A stretch of DNA of 43,212 bases from a virus: the IMG/VR virus record IMGVR_UViG_3300029448_000099, positions 1 through 43,212 of that record. The stretch is one strand, 5' to 3'. The position numbers and the translations under genes are program-made. The notes under the pieces are model-generated. The model did no database searches, was not told the origin of the DNA, and saw only the letters and a list, made by a program, of their open reading frames with translations. Position 1 is the stretch's first letter. Every line of letters starts with the position of its first letter. Shown in pieces: positions 1 to 8,479 of the stretch.

Positions 1-453
1 TTGGCAGATATGATATTGGATGCTGAAGCCGATGATGGAAATATTAAGTATGGGGTTTTGGATAGTTCTCTTTGGCATAAACGTGGGGATACTGGTCCTT
101 CTTTGGCTGAACAGATGATTATGAAAGGCTGTCGTTGGAGACCTTCAGATAGAAGTAGAGGCAGTCGTGTATCAGGAAAGAATGAGATACACAGAAGATT
201 ACAGGTAGATGAGTTTACAGAAAAACCTAGACTAGTTTTCTTTAACACTTGTACACACACAGTAGCACAATTACCTGCATTGCCTTTGGATAAAAAGAAT
301 CCTGAAGATGTAGACACAAGAGCAGAAGACCACTTGTATGATGCACTAAGATATGGTATAATGTCAAGACCACGATTTAGTATATTTGATTACGACCCAA
401 TGGGAAGACCTAGTAACAGCATGCCAATGGCAGACTCTACTTTTGGATATTAA
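1..453 (+). CDS. terL: Terminase large subunit, C-terminal part (partial)
   Basis: This is the C-terminal nuclease portion of the packaging motor protein that cuts and pumps phage DNA into the prohead. The reading frame is open from the first base, so the ATPase domain lies outside the window. The visible 150 residues include a DSS(L)WHKRG segment and near the end the sequence RAEDHLYDALRYG. That D-x(4)-DALRYG pattern is typical of the last catalytic aspartate region of large-terminase RNase H-like nucleases. The portal gene follows 9 bases later, the usual gene order in tailed phages. The TTG at base 1 is probably an internal codon rather than a start. Confidence 0.85.
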   Translation: MADMILDAEADDGNIKYGVLDSSLWHKRGDTGPSLAEQMIMKGCRWRPSDRSRGSRVSGKNEIHRRLQVDEFTEKPRLVFFNTCTHTVAQLPALPLDKKNPEDVDTRAEDHLYDALRYGIMSRPRFSIFDYDPMGRPSNSMPMADSTFGY

Positions 454-462
454 GGATATAAC

Positions 463-2628
463 ATGGCAGAACAAGACGAAATAATATTAGACGATGAATC
501 TATAGCACTTGAAGATGTAGAAGAGTCAGAAGTTAGTGATGTAGATGTAAGTGGTATTGTTCCATTTGTAATGGAAAAATATAAACGTGCCGAAGACTAC
601 CGTTTTAATGATGAAGAACGATGGTTAAGGTCTTATAGAAACTATAGGGGGTTATATGGTAGTGATGTTCAATTCACTGAAGCAGAAAAGTCAAGAGTTT
701 TTATCAAAGTCACTAAAACCAAAACTCTTGCAGCTTACGGACAAATTGTTGATGTGCTATTTGCAGGTAACAAGTTTCCTATTAGCGTTGAACCAACAGT
801 GCTGCCTGAAGGTGTGGCAGCTGATGTTAACTTTGACCCAAAAAAGCCTGAAGAGCTTAAAGGGGATACTGCATTATCTTCACCTTATGGTTTTAAAGGT
901 GACGGCAGAGATTTACCTAAAGGTGCTACAGAAAAAACGTTGGAAGATATGTTGGGTCCTTTACAAGAAAGTTTATCAGAAATTGAAGACTTGGAAGAAG
1001 GGGTAGGAAAAACACCTACAGCTATTACATTTAGTCCTGCTATGGTTGCTGCCAAGAATATGGAAAAGCAAATCATGGACCAACTACAAGAATCAGGTGC
1101 TAGTAAGCAATTAAGAAGTACAGCATTTGAAATGGCTTTGTTTGGTACAGGTGTGATGAAAGGACCTTTTGCTGTCGATAAAGAATATCCTAGTTGGGAT
1201 GATGAAGGGGATTATAGTCCTGTGTATAAAACTGTTCCATCTACTTCACATGTATCGGTTTGGAACTTTTATCCAGACCCTGATGCTGCTAATATGGATG
1301 AAGCACAATTTGTAATTGAAAGACATAAGATGTCAAGAAGTCAATTACGTGGATTAAAAAAGAGACCATACTTCCGTGAAAATGTGATTGATGAAGTGGT
1401 ACAACAAGGTGAATCATATGATAAAAAGTATTGGGAAGATGACTTATCTGATTATACACCTGAACATGGAATAGACAGATTTGAAGTATTAGAATATTGG
1501 GGTATGTGCGATGTAGACATGCTTGAGGAAAATGGTGTAGAAATACCAAAAGAATTAAAACAATTTGATGAGTTACAGGCTAACATTTGGATAAGTAATG
1601 GTAAACTTATAAGAATGGTTCTCAATCCATTTAAACCTGCAACTATACCTTACATGGCAGCTCCTTATGAACTTAATCCATATTCATTTTTTGGTATTGG
1701 TTTAGCTGAAAATATGGATGATACACAGACGTTAATGAATGGGTTTATGAGAATGGCTGTAGACAATGCTGTGTTATCAGGTAACTTACTTATAGAGGTA
1801 GATGAAACTAATCTAGTTCCGGGACAAGACTTATCAGTCTATCCGGGAAAAGTATTCAGAAGACAGGGTGGTGCTCCGGGTCAAGCTATCTTTGGTACAA
1901 AGTTTCCTAATGTATCTAATGAAAACTTACAACTGTTTGACAAAGCAAGAGTACTTGCAGATGAAAGCACAGGCTTTCCATCGTTTGCACATGGACAAAC
2001 AGGTGTTCAAGGTGTAGGTAGAACTGCGTCAGGTATATCAATGCTTATGAACGCAGCTGCAGGTAGTATTAAGACTGTTATTAAAAATGTAGATGATTAT
2101 TTACTAAAACCATTAGGTGAAGGTATGTTTCGTTTTAATATGCAGTTTAATTTTAATAAAGATATAAAGGGTGACTTAGAAGTTGTTGCACGTGGAACAG
2201 AAAGTCTAATGGCTAACGAAGTACGTAGTCAAAGACTTATGGGTTTCTTGCAAGTTGCATCTAATCCTGCACTAGCTCCATTTGCTAAGTTTCCATATAT
2301 TATTAGAGAGATAGCTAAGTCTATGGAATTAGACCCTGAAAAGGTTACTAATAATATGGATGAAGCAGCATTACAAGCAGAGATACTAAAAGGTATGCAG
2401 GGTGAACAACAACAGCCTGAACAAGGACAACCCCAACCACAACAGGCAGGTCAACCACCTGCAGGTGCGAATCCACTAGACCCAACAGGAGCAGGTGGTG
2501 GCAATATAGGTACAGGACAAGCTCCAGTACCGGGAGAACAAGGATTTTCAGGAAATGATGGACAAGCAGGTGCTGCAGCAAATCAAGCCGCTAGTGAACA
2601 ACCTCAAGCTACTGAACAGCTTCAATGA
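463..2628 (+). CDS. Portal protein
   Basis: Portal (head-tail connector) protein of 721 residues, forming the ring through which DNA enters and leaves the capsid. The call rests on its size, its position between terminase and scaffold/capsid, an acidic N-terminus, and a central portal-like region with Tyr/Trp-rich segments (around 320-380) and a GVGRTASGISMLMNAA segment near 515-530. This last pattern recurs in podovirus portals. The C-terminal 90 residues are Gln/Pro/Gly-rich and low in complexity, probably a flexible tail. The start ATG follows a TAAGGATATAAC leader that gives an AAGGA site. It overlaps the next small gene. Confidence 0.85.
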   Translation: MAEQDEIILDDESIALEDVEESEVSDVDVSGIVPFVMEKYKRAEDYRFNDEERWLRSYRNYRGLYGSDVQFTEAEKSRVFIKVTKTKTLAAYGQIVDVLFAGNKFPISVEPTVLPEGVAADVNFDPKKPEELKGDTALSSPYGFKGDGRDLPKGATEKTLEDMLGPLQESLSEIEDLEEGVGKTPTAITFSPAMVAAKNMEKQIMDQLQESGASKQLRSTAFEMALFGTGVMKGPFAVDKEYPSWDDEGDYSPVYKTVPSTSHVSVWNFYPDPDAANMDEAQFVIERHKMSRSQLRGLKKRPYFRENVIDEVVQQGESYDKKYWEDDLSDYTPEHGIDRFEVLEYWGMCDVDMLEENGVEIPKELKQFDELQANIWISNGKLIRMVLNPFKPATIPYMAAPYELNPYSFFGIGLAENMDDTQTLMNGFMRMAVDNAVLSGNLLIEVDETNLVPGQDLSVYPGKVFRRQGGAPGQAIFGTKFPNVSNENLQLFDKARVLADESTGFPSFAHGQTGVQGVGRTASGISMLMNAAAGSIKTVIKNVDDYLLKPLGEGMFRFNMQFNFNKDIKGDLEVVARGTESLMANEVRSQRLMGFLQVASNPALAPFAKFPYIIREIAKSMELDPEKVTNNMDEAALQAEILKGMQGEQQQPEQGQPQPQQAGQPPAGANPLDPTGAGGGNIGTGQAPVPGEQGFSGNDGQAGAAANQAASEQPQATEQLQ

Positions 2629-2770
2629 TTATATTGACTTACAAATAAGTAAGCAACATAAGATACTAGAACAGTCTAATGACACAATAACACTACACAG
2701 GTCTCAAGGAGCAATAGCAACTTTGAACAAACTTAAATTATTAAGGGATGAAGTAAATGGCATTACGTGA
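2555..2770 (+). CDS. Small conserved head-region protein, unknown function
   Basis: This frame overlaps the 3' end of the portal gene by 74 bases and runs into the start of the next gene. The ATG at 2555 has an AAGGA about 10 bases upstream (2540-2544). No ATG exists further downstream in frame, so the long overlap is the best start. The product is 71 residues, highly charged and helical. Its second half (LHRSQGAIATLNKLKLLRDEVNG) matches my recollection of a small protein found just after the portal in many phages, with an 'AQGAI..L..LL.LRDEVNG' pattern. No enzymatic motif is seen; a role in head assembly is inferred from position only. Confidence 0.6.
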   Translation: MMDKQVLQQIKPLVNNLKLLNSFNDYIDLQISKQHKILEQSNDTITLHRSQGAIATLNKLKLLRDEVNGIT

Positions 2771-4292
2771 ACAAATGGAAATGTTTGAAGATGGTGGTCT
2801 CAAAGACGAAGGTGGCATGGTTGATGAAGTGTCAGGCAATGATGTACCTACAGGTTCTACACGAGAAGAAGTAAGAGATGACATACCTGCACAGTTAAGT
2901 GAAGGGGAGTTTGTATTTCCTGCCGATGTTGTTAGATACATAGGTCTTGAAAAATTAATGCAGTTACGACAACAAGCTAAACAAGGACTCAAACAAATGG
3001 AAGCTATGGGTCAGATGGGTAATGCTGACGAAGCGACAATGCCTGATGATTTACCATTTAATGAAACTGATTTAGATACTGACGATAATGATTTACCATT
3101 TGATGAAACAGACCTTGACATAGAAGATGATTTAGAGTATAATACAGGTGGAGTTATTGAAGGACAGCAAGAAGTTTATGCACCGGGAAATTTTGATAAC
3201 TTAGTTAACTCAACTCCTACAGGAGCACCTAAGACACAAAGCGTTAGATATTATAACGAACAAACAAAACAAGTTCGTATGATACCACATCTTCTAAATG
3301 CAGATGGTTCACTAGGTAATACTATATATCCTGTACCTAAAGGATTTGTGCCTCAAGAAGCACCTGAAGAAAAGCCTGTTGCACAAGGACAGCAATCAGG
3401 GGGTGGTAGACAAAAACCACAAGAAGATAATAATAATGATGATGACCCAACTGGAGATTTAGGTGGTGCTAGAACTACCATAGGTGATGTTGAATATGCT
3501 ATTCAATATAATTTTGATGGAACAGTAGGACTGCAGAGTTTAGATAATTATAAAGCAACAGGACAGAGAAATTTTCAACCTGCTACTAAAGAAATTGCTG
3601 AAGCTATTAAAACACAAACAACAGGTCAATTAGCTCAGTTAGGTAAAGTAAAAGGTTTACAAGCTACTGTTATTGCTGAATTAGGCAAGAAAATGGGAAT
3701 AGAAACACCTAGGTATGATAAACTCGGAATAGCAATAAACAAAGCTAAGGATGCAACTACTTTTTTAAAGAACCAAAAACAACAAAATATATTTGACTTA
3801 GATAAAGCATTAAAAGATGGAACAGTTAAAGACCCTGTAGCTGCAAGAGTTGATGATTTATCGAGAGCACAGGTTATAAGTTTAGATGAAGGTATTAGAA
3901 CAGGTACATCAAAAGAGAATAGACAATTAGGTCTAAAGGCAAGCGACATTGCTAAACAAGCCGAACAAGATAGACTAGACAAAGAAAAGAAAGAAGAAGA
4001 AAAGAAACAACGTCAGATTAGTCTGGCATTTGCAGAACAAAAAAGAGCTAGACAAAGAATAGCTAAAAATAAAGCAGCACAAGAAAAAGCTGAAAGAGAA
4101 GGTAGAATAACAGGTAGAGAAGCAGGTCAATCTATGGGTGGCAGTGATGATGGTGGATATAGTAAAAGCGATGACTTTGATTCTAATACAGGCTTCGGCA
4201 GTGATATATCTACAGCAGTCGGTGGTTTAATACCCAAGAAGAAAAAGAATACTAAGAAGATGAAGCGAGGTGGATTAGCTTCTAAAAAGTAA
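2757..4292 (+). CDS. Conserved marine-phage virion-module protein, unknown function
   Basis: Protein of 511 residues between portal and scaffold genes. Residues about 37-80 contain DDIPAQLSEGEFVFPADVVR followed by a helical LEKLMQLRQQAKQGLKQM stretch. I recall this module from many marine phage proteins of unknown role. The middle is low-complexity (acidic DDLPF repeats near 95-125, then Gln/Pro/Asn-rich). Residues about 385-455 form a very charged helix rich in K, E and Q, likely coiled coil. The C-terminus is basic and ends in RGGLASKK. The N-terminus also has GGLKDEGG. These GGL elements recur in other virion-module proteins here. The ATG at 2757 overlaps the end of the preceding small gene. 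A scaffold-associated or internal head role is plausible but unproven. Confidence 0.7.
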   Translation: MALREQMEMFEDGGLKDEGGMVDEVSGNDVPTGSTREEVRDDIPAQLSEGEFVFPADVVRYIGLEKLMQLRQQAKQGLKQMEAMGQMGNADEATMPDDLPFNETDLDTDDNDLPFDETDLDIEDDLEYNTGGVIEGQQEVYAPGNFDNLVNSTPTGAPKTQSVRYYNEQTKQVRMIPHLLNADGSLGNTIYPVPKGFVPQEAPEEKPVAQGQQSGGGRQKPQEDNNNDDDPTGDLGGARTTIGDVEYAIQYNFDGTVGLQSLDNYKATGQRNFQPATKEIAEAIKTQTTGQLAQLGKVKGLQATVIAELGKKMGIETPRYDKLGIAINKAKDATTFLKNQKQQNIFDLDKALKDGTVKDPVAARVDDLSRAQVISLDEGIRTGTSKENRQLGLKASDIAKQAEQDRLDKEKKEEEKKQRQISLAFAEQKRARQRIAKNKAAQEKAEREGRITGREAGQSMGGSDDGGYSKSDDFDSNTGFGSDISTAVGGLIPKKKKNTKKMKRGGLASKK

Positions 4293-4360
4293 TCCACAAT
4301 AATAGGCTACTTATCCCCCAACAATAAATGGCTACGATAACCCCAAAAGGAGAATACAAA

Positions 4361-5245
4361 ATGGCTGAAGAAGCTACAAAAGAAATGGTGGAAGAAAACA
4401 CACCTAAAAAAGCAATGTTTATGAATAGACCTTATTCTCAAGAGGAAAGAATAAAGCGAGATGAAGAAGAACTTGCAAGGCTCGTTGAGGAGCAAAAAGG
4501 TGAAAGCGAGACTAGCGAAGAGGAAACTCCTAGTGAAAAAGAACCGACTTCGGCTGAAGAGAAAACTTTTAAGAAGAGATATGGCGATTTAAGAAGACAT
4601 ACTCAGGAGAAAGAAAAGCAGTTTCAAAAACAGCTAGATGACATGAAAGAGCAACTAGCTAAAGCAACTAAAAAAGAAATGAAGTTGCCTAAGTCTGATG
4701 AAGACATAGAAGCATGGGCAACAGAGTACCCAGACGTAGCTAAGATTGTTGAAACTATTGCTATGAAGAAAGCAAGAGAGCAATCACTTGAGCTAGAAAG
4801 TAGAATACAGAAGATAGATGAAATGTCTATTGAGGCTCAGAAAGATAAAGCTGAAGCAGAACTATTGAGATTACATCCTGACTTTACTGATATTAGAGAC
4901 AGTGATGAGTTTCACGATTGGGCAGATGAACAGCCAAAATGGGTACAGGATGCACTATATGAAAACAACAATGATGCTAGGTCAGCAGCAAGAGCTATTG
5001 ACTTATACAAAGCCGATACAGGAATCGGTAAGGAAACTAAGACAAAGAGTAATAAGAGTGCAGCAATGGAAGTTGGCACGAAAACTACGAAGACTAAAGT
5101 TGACACTACAGAGTCAGGTAAAAAAATACTGGAGTCTCAGGTTCAAAAGATGTCCACTGCACAGTATGAGAAACAAGCTGACACAATAATGGAAGCTATT
5201 AGGTCAGGCAACTTTGTATATGACATATCAGGTTCAGCTAGATAA
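4361..5245 (+). CDS. Scaffolding protein (predicted)
   Basis: Protein of 294 residues placed directly before the major capsid gene, where scaffold proteins lie. The start was set at 4361 because an AAAGGAGA (4346-4353) sits 7 bases upstream. An in-frame ATG at 4328 would add 11 residues but has no such site. The product is very charged and almost entirely helical, with a long K/E/Q-rich coiled coil (roughly 85-170) and no catalytic motif, as expected of a scaffold. Residues about 115-150 carry a DEDIEAWATEYPDVAKIVET segment and residues about 185-220 a 'LHPDFTDI..SDEFHDW' block. I remember both from scaffold genes of other podoviruses. Confidence 0.75.
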   Translation: MAEEATKEMVEENTPKKAMFMNRPYSQEERIKRDEEELARLVEEQKGESETSEEETPSEKEPTSAEEKTFKKRYGDLRRHTQEKEKQFQKQLDDMKEQLAKATKKEMKLPKSDEDIEAWATEYPDVAKIVETIAMKKAREQSLELESRIQKIDEMSIEAQKDKAEAELLRLHPDFTDIRDSDEFHDWADEQPKWVQDALYENNNDARSAARAIDLYKADTGIGKETKTKSNKSAAMEVGTKTTKTKVDTTESGKKILESQVQKMSTAQYEKQADTIMEAIRSGNFVYDISGSAR

Positions 5246-5258
5246 TATAAAAATATAG

Positions 5259-5286
5259 TTGACAAACAAAAATTTATGTATATAAC
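5259..5286 (+). promoter_or_regulatory. Sigma-70-like promoter before the capsid gene
   Basis: A perfect TTGACA (-35, 5259-5264) is followed after 16 bases by TATAAC (-10, 5281-5286), in a region with no gene just after the scaffold stop codon. Spacing is slightly short of the 17-base optimum. It would start transcription near 5293, giving an untranslated leader of about 200 bases ahead of the major capsid gene. This fits the need for very high capsid expression. Prediction by eye only. Confidence 0.6.
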
Positions 5287-5494
5287 TATACATAACTAGA
5301 AGTGTATTATAACCCCTTTTTAGGATACTTATGCTACACCAATACTAAACTTTAAAGATTACCCAGTTATGTGAGCCTATAAGAGATTAGCTATCTCATG
5401 TACAACCTCAACGCATGAATGGTCCTTATAAAGTAAAATGACTAAAAGCAACACGTATTTTACGTGTATTATAAATGTTTAAGGAGATTTTAAA
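5287..5494 (+). other. Long non-coding leader of the capsid gene with hairpins
   Basis: This is the longest plus-strand stretch without a gene. Apart from the promoter it holds a possible small stem GAGAT/ATCTC (5383-5387 with 5393-5397) and, near its 3' end, a perfect 7-base hairpin at 5451-5467. A strong AAGGAG (5480-5485) precedes the capsid ATG. The only ATG-initiated frames in the interior are a few codons long. The sequence is less AT-skewed than a simple spacer and looks like a transcribed, possibly structured leader. I do not recognise a known riboswitch class. Confidence 0.4.
5451..5467 (+). promoter_or_regulatory. Perfect hairpin upstream of the capsid ribosome-binding site
   Basis: ACACGTA, a TTT loop, then TACGTGT: a 7-base-pair perfect inverted repeat ending 12 bases before the AAGGAG of the capsid gene. 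It is not followed by a T tract, so it is unlikely to be a terminator. It could mark an RNase processing site or stabilise the 5' end of the capsid message. Confidence 0.45.
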
Positions 5495-6592
5495 ATGGCA
5501 TTTACAGCAGCAGCTGGACATGGTAATCTTCCTAACGGTAATTTTAGTCCTATTATTTACAGCAAACAGGTTCAACTTGCTTTTCGCAAGGGGTCTGTAG
5601 TCGATTCAATCACTAATAATGATTATTTCGGTGAGATTGCTAATATGGGCGATTCCGTTAAGGTTATCAAAGAACCAGAAATAACTGTTAAGGCATACGA
5701 GAGAGGAACTACTATTACTCCTCAAGACCTTGACGATGAAGAATTTTCACTTAATATCGACAAAGCTAATTACTTTGCATTTAAAGTGGATGATATTGAG
5801 GAAGCTCATTCGCATATCAACTTTCAACAGTTGGCATCTGATAGAGCAGCCCATAGACTAGCCGACCAATTTGACCAAGACGTACTTGGTTATATGGCAG
5901 GTTTTAAGCAGTCAGCTATACATGGTGCTCCAAATACTGTTAACACAACTGTTAATGGTGCTAAAGCAGTAAGTACAGCTTCCGATGGTGCTAACTTAGT
6001 TGGTGCAGAATTATTAGCTTCAATGTCACTTGATGCTTCTGATTTTACGCAGACAAATGGCACAGCAGGTTCAGCAAATAATGCGATTGGTTTAGAGCCA
6101 AGAGCAGGTGGTGCAACTGCTGCAAAAAGTGGAACAACAGGTAATGCATTTCCATTACAAGTTATTGCACGTATGTCTAGATTACTAGACCAGCAAAATG
6201 TAGACACTAATGGCAGATGGTTAGTTCTTGACCCAGTATTCATCGAATTGTTAAAAGATGAAGACTCAAGACTACTAAATTCTGATTTTGGTGGTTCTGG
6301 ATTACAGAATGGTCTTGTTATGAATAACTTACATGGTTTTAAGATATATACATCTAATAACCTTCCTTCAGTTGGAACAGGTTCGTCTACCACAGGTGGT
6401 CAGAACACTTCTAACTATGGTGTTATTGTAGCAGGTCACTCTTCATCAGTAGCTACTGCCGAGCAAATCAACAAGACAGAGACTTATAGAGACCCTGATT
6501 CTTTTGCTGATATTGTTCGTGGTATGCATTTATATGGCAGAAAGATACTTCGACCTGAAGCTATCGTTACTGCTGCATACTGTTTAGCATAG
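5495..6592 (+). CDS. Major capsid protein
   Basis: Protein of 365 residues expected to form the icosahedral shell. The evidence is its position after the scaffold, the strongest ribosome-binding site of the arm (AAGGAGATTTTAAA then ATG), and capsid-like sequence. An N-terminal arm contains 'FSPIIYSKQVQLAFRKGSVV' and 'GDSVKVIKEPEITVKAYERG'. A helical 'SHINFQQLASDRAAHRLADQ' block follows near 105-125. The C-terminal half has an alternation of strands including GRWLVLDPVFIELLKDE and ends in 'YGRKILRPEAIVTAAYCLA'. Overall this suggests a coat protein of the HK97 fold, although the fold itself cannot be proven by reading. Residues 140-210 are Ala/Thr/Gly-rich and may form a surface loop. Confidence 0.88.
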   Translation: MAFTAAAGHGNLPNGNFSPIIYSKQVQLAFRKGSVVDSITNNDYFGEIANMGDSVKVIKEPEITVKAYERGTTITPQDLDDEEFSLNIDKANYFAFKVDDIEEAHSHINFQQLASDRAAHRLADQFDQDVLGYMAGFKQSAIHGAPNTVNTTVNGAKAVSTASDGANLVGAELLASMSLDASDFTQTNGTAGSANNAIGLEPRAGGATAAKSGTTGNAFPLQVIARMSRLLDQQNVDTNGRWLVLDPVFIELLKDEDSRLLNSDFGGSGLQNGLVMNNLHGFKIYTSNNLPSVGTGSSTTGGQNTSNYGVIVAGHSSSVATAEQINKTETYRDPDSFADIVRGMHLYGRKILRPEAIVTAAYCLA

Positions 6593-6604
6593 GGAGAATA
6601 GATT

Positions 6605-7087
6605 ATGGCGAATATTACTGCTGTTCTTAAAGCCGCTTCTGGCAACTCCCAGAGAGGCAGAAACGTATACTATATGGATAATGTTATTGACTTAACTGCT
6701 AATAGCATTAATCCAAACGGTGATACTATTCAAGCTATCACAGTTCCAGCTAATACTCTTATCGTAGCTGCAGGTCTTCAGGTTGTAGAAAGTGCAACTC
6801 AGAATACTGGCACAGATGCAACTGCATCACTTGGTTTCACAGGTGGTGACGTTGATGAGTTTGTTGCAACTTTTGATATTGATGGTGCTGCCGATGGTGC
6901 TTATGCTCCTCAGATTGCAATCACAGGTTTGACTGCTTCTACTTCTGCTGACACTATTGATGTGTTATTAGCAGGTGGTGGTGCATCATTTACTGCTGGT
7001 AAGATACGTGTGTATGCAATGATGATGGATATAAGTGACCAAGGTGATATGTCTGCTGACGAAGTTGACAGAGACCAATTAGCTTAA
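6605..7087 (+). CDS. Small virion protein, possible capsid decoration protein
   Basis: A 160-residue protein 12 bases after the capsid gene and preceded by a GGGAGAATAG leader. It is Ala/Thr/Gly/Asp-rich, predicted mostly beta, with no charged helix and no enzyme motif. Its pattern ('ITVPANTLIVAAGLQVVES', 'ATASLGFTGGDVDEF') is shared, as I remember, with a family of small proteins found right after the capsid gene in marine phages. A decoration or cement protein is a reasonable guess from location and composition, but not established. Confidence 0.6.
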   Translation: MANITAVLKAASGNSQRGRNVYYMDNVIDLTANSINPNGDTIQAITVPANTLIVAAGLQVVESATQNTGTDATASLGFTGGDVDEFVATFDIDGAADGAYAPQIAITGLTASTSADTIDVLLAGGGASFTAGKIRVYAMMMDISDQGDMSADEVDRDQLA

Positions 7088-7100
7088 ACTTAATATAAGT

Positions 7101-7126
7101 TAAGGGCAGCTTTAAGGTTGCCCTTA
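7101..7126 (+). terminator. Strong stem-loop between capsid-module and tail-module genes
   Basis: TAAGGGCA at 7101-7108 pairs with TGCCCTTA at 7119-7126. Three inner pairs (two of them G-U) leave a TTAA loop, giving an 11-pair stem. It lies 13 bases after the stop codon of the preceding gene. No T tract follows, so it may act as a partial terminator or as an RNA-processing or 3'-protection structure, limiting read-through from the highly expressed capsid genes. Confidence 0.5.
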
Positions 7127-7155
7127 CTTCATGTGATATTAAAAGGAGATTTTAA

Positions 7156-7593
7156 ATGGCTATCACGACTGCAATGTGCAAAAGTTTTAAGTCTGAATTA
7201 TTAGGTGGTATTCACGACCTTGATACTCATTCACTTAAACTAGCACTTATCAAAGCATCCCCATCAGGTACATATAATAACGCTACAGCTAACTACTCTG
7301 ACGTAACAGGTAACTCTGACGAAGCAAGTGGTACAAATTATTCTGCAGGTGGTCAGGTTTTAGACAGTGCGTCTATATCTCTTTCTGGAACAACTGCAAT
7401 TGTAGACTTTGCTGACGAGGTATTTTCAAACGTAACAACATCTGCTGATGGTTGTATTATTTATAACGCAAGTGCATCTAATAAAGCAATTGCTGTTATT
7501 GACTTTGGTGGTACAGTATCTGCGACTGCAGGTGACTTAACTATTCAGTTCCCAACGGCTGACGCTTCTAACGCTGTAATACGTATAGCTTAG
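7156..7593 (+). CDS. Conserved small virion protein, unknown function
   Basis: A 145-residue protein with a strong AAAAGGAGATTTTAA ribosome-binding leader, almost the same as that of the capsid gene. The N-terminus 'TTAMCKSFKSELLGGIHDL' is followed by a beta-rich body with 'SLKLALIKA' and 'AIAVIDFGGT', ending in a 'GDLTIQFPTAD' strand. I recall this layout from a widespread family of short phage proteins located between capsid and tail genes. Function is unknown; a virion component is likely from context. Confidence 0.6.
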   Translation: MAITTAMCKSFKSELLGGIHDLDTHSLKLALIKASPSGTYNNATANYSDVTGNSDEASGTNYSAGGQVLDSASISLSGTTAIVDFADEVFSNVTTSADGCIIYNASASNKAIAVIDFGGTVSATAGDLTIQFPTADASNAVIRIA

Positions 7594-7603
7594 GGGGTAG
7601 GAC

Positions 7604-8470
7604 ATGTCGTTCTACGGTGCTAATGATGCTATATATGGTTCAGGACAATACGGTGCTGCTTCTTTCGGTGTCGTAACTCCTATCATAGTTTTAGGGTCTG
7701 TTAGTGCTACAGGACACGTAACTGCTACCAATACTACTATTAGTGTAACACTGTCAGGTGTTAGTGCTACAGGACTAAGTGGAACTGTTACTGCTGTTAA
7801 TGATTCGAGCTTAACACTAGGCTCTGTTGTTGCAACAGGATTCGTTAATACACTATCTGAAAATCCATCAGAGGCAATTACAGGTGTATCAGCTACAGGT
7901 TCTATAGGAACTGTTTTTGCTCAAGCATTCTTTGGTGCTAATGATGCTATATACGGAACTGGTCGTTATGGCACAGCTACATATGGTAGTACTTCACCTA
8001 CAATAAATGCTCCGAGTAGTCTAGCTACAGGTGCAGTCGCATCAGTTGGAGTTGGTGCAAGTGAAAATTTAGCAAGTGTTTCAGCTACAGTAACACTTGG
8101 TTTAGTTAGAACTATACCATTTATACTTCAGTCTGTTTCAACTACAGGTGCAGTAGGAACTGTATTCTTAGTAACAAGTGCAGGTGTGACAGGTGTATCA
8201 GCTACAGGTGCTATAGAACAAGTACAGGTAGATGGTTTTGAGATAGATGTTCAAGAAAGACTTCAGTCTGTTTCGGCTACAGGTGTTATAAATGGTACAA
8301 TAACACATAGCAATACACATCGTATAACTTCAGCAATAGGAACATCTACTGCAGGGATTATAACAGCAACAGGAGTTACTTTTAATTTTATTGCGAATGA
8401 CTACGACAGAAAAAGAGTTGTATATGTACCAAGACAAGATACCGCTGCTGAACGTAGAGCAGCTGCATAG
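7604..8470 (+). CDS. Repeat-containing virion protein
   Basis: A 288-residue protein built from two kinds of repeat. A YGANDAIYGxGxYG unit occurs at residues 4-22 and again at 110-128. A short (S)VSATG element (GVSATG, SVSATG and variants) recurs at least ten times between residues 31 and 258, spaced about 15-20 residues apart. This suggests a regular beta-stranded, possibly solenoid or fibrous structure. The C-terminus changes to a charged tail (DYDRKRVVYVPRQ). The gene lies 10 bases after the previous gene and directly before the fibre-tail adaptor and tail genes. A tail or head-surface fibre role is inferred; no enzyme motif is seen. Confidence 0.6.
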   Translation: MSFYGANDAIYGSGQYGAASFGVVTPIIVLGSVSATGHVTATNTTISVTLSGVSATGLSGTVTAVNDSSLTLGSVVATGFVNTLSENPSEAITGVSATGSIGTVFAQAFFGANDAIYGTGRYGTATYGSTSPTINAPSSLATGAVASVGVGASENLASVSATVTLGLVRTIPFILQSVSTTGAVGTVFLVTSAGVTGVSATGAIEQVQVDGFEIDVQERLQSVSATGVINGTITHSNTHRITSAIGTSTAGIITATGVTFNFIANDYDRKRVVYVPRQDTAAERRAAA

Positions 8471-8479
8471 GAGAATTAA

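Noticed and set aside
656-1006. A second plus-strand frame inside the portal gene
   Set aside because: It overlaps the portal frame completely and is Lys/Leu-rich low complexity from an AT-rich alternative frame.
5308-5325. The CCCC-TTTTT stretch in the capsid leader as a terminator
   Set aside because: There is a short T run but no stable upstream stem, so intrinsic termination is unlikely.
5890-6393. A 167-codon frame on the minus strand inside the capsid gene
   Set aside because: It lies wholly antisense to the capsid gene, has no ribosome-binding site or recognisable domain, and mirrors the capsid codons.
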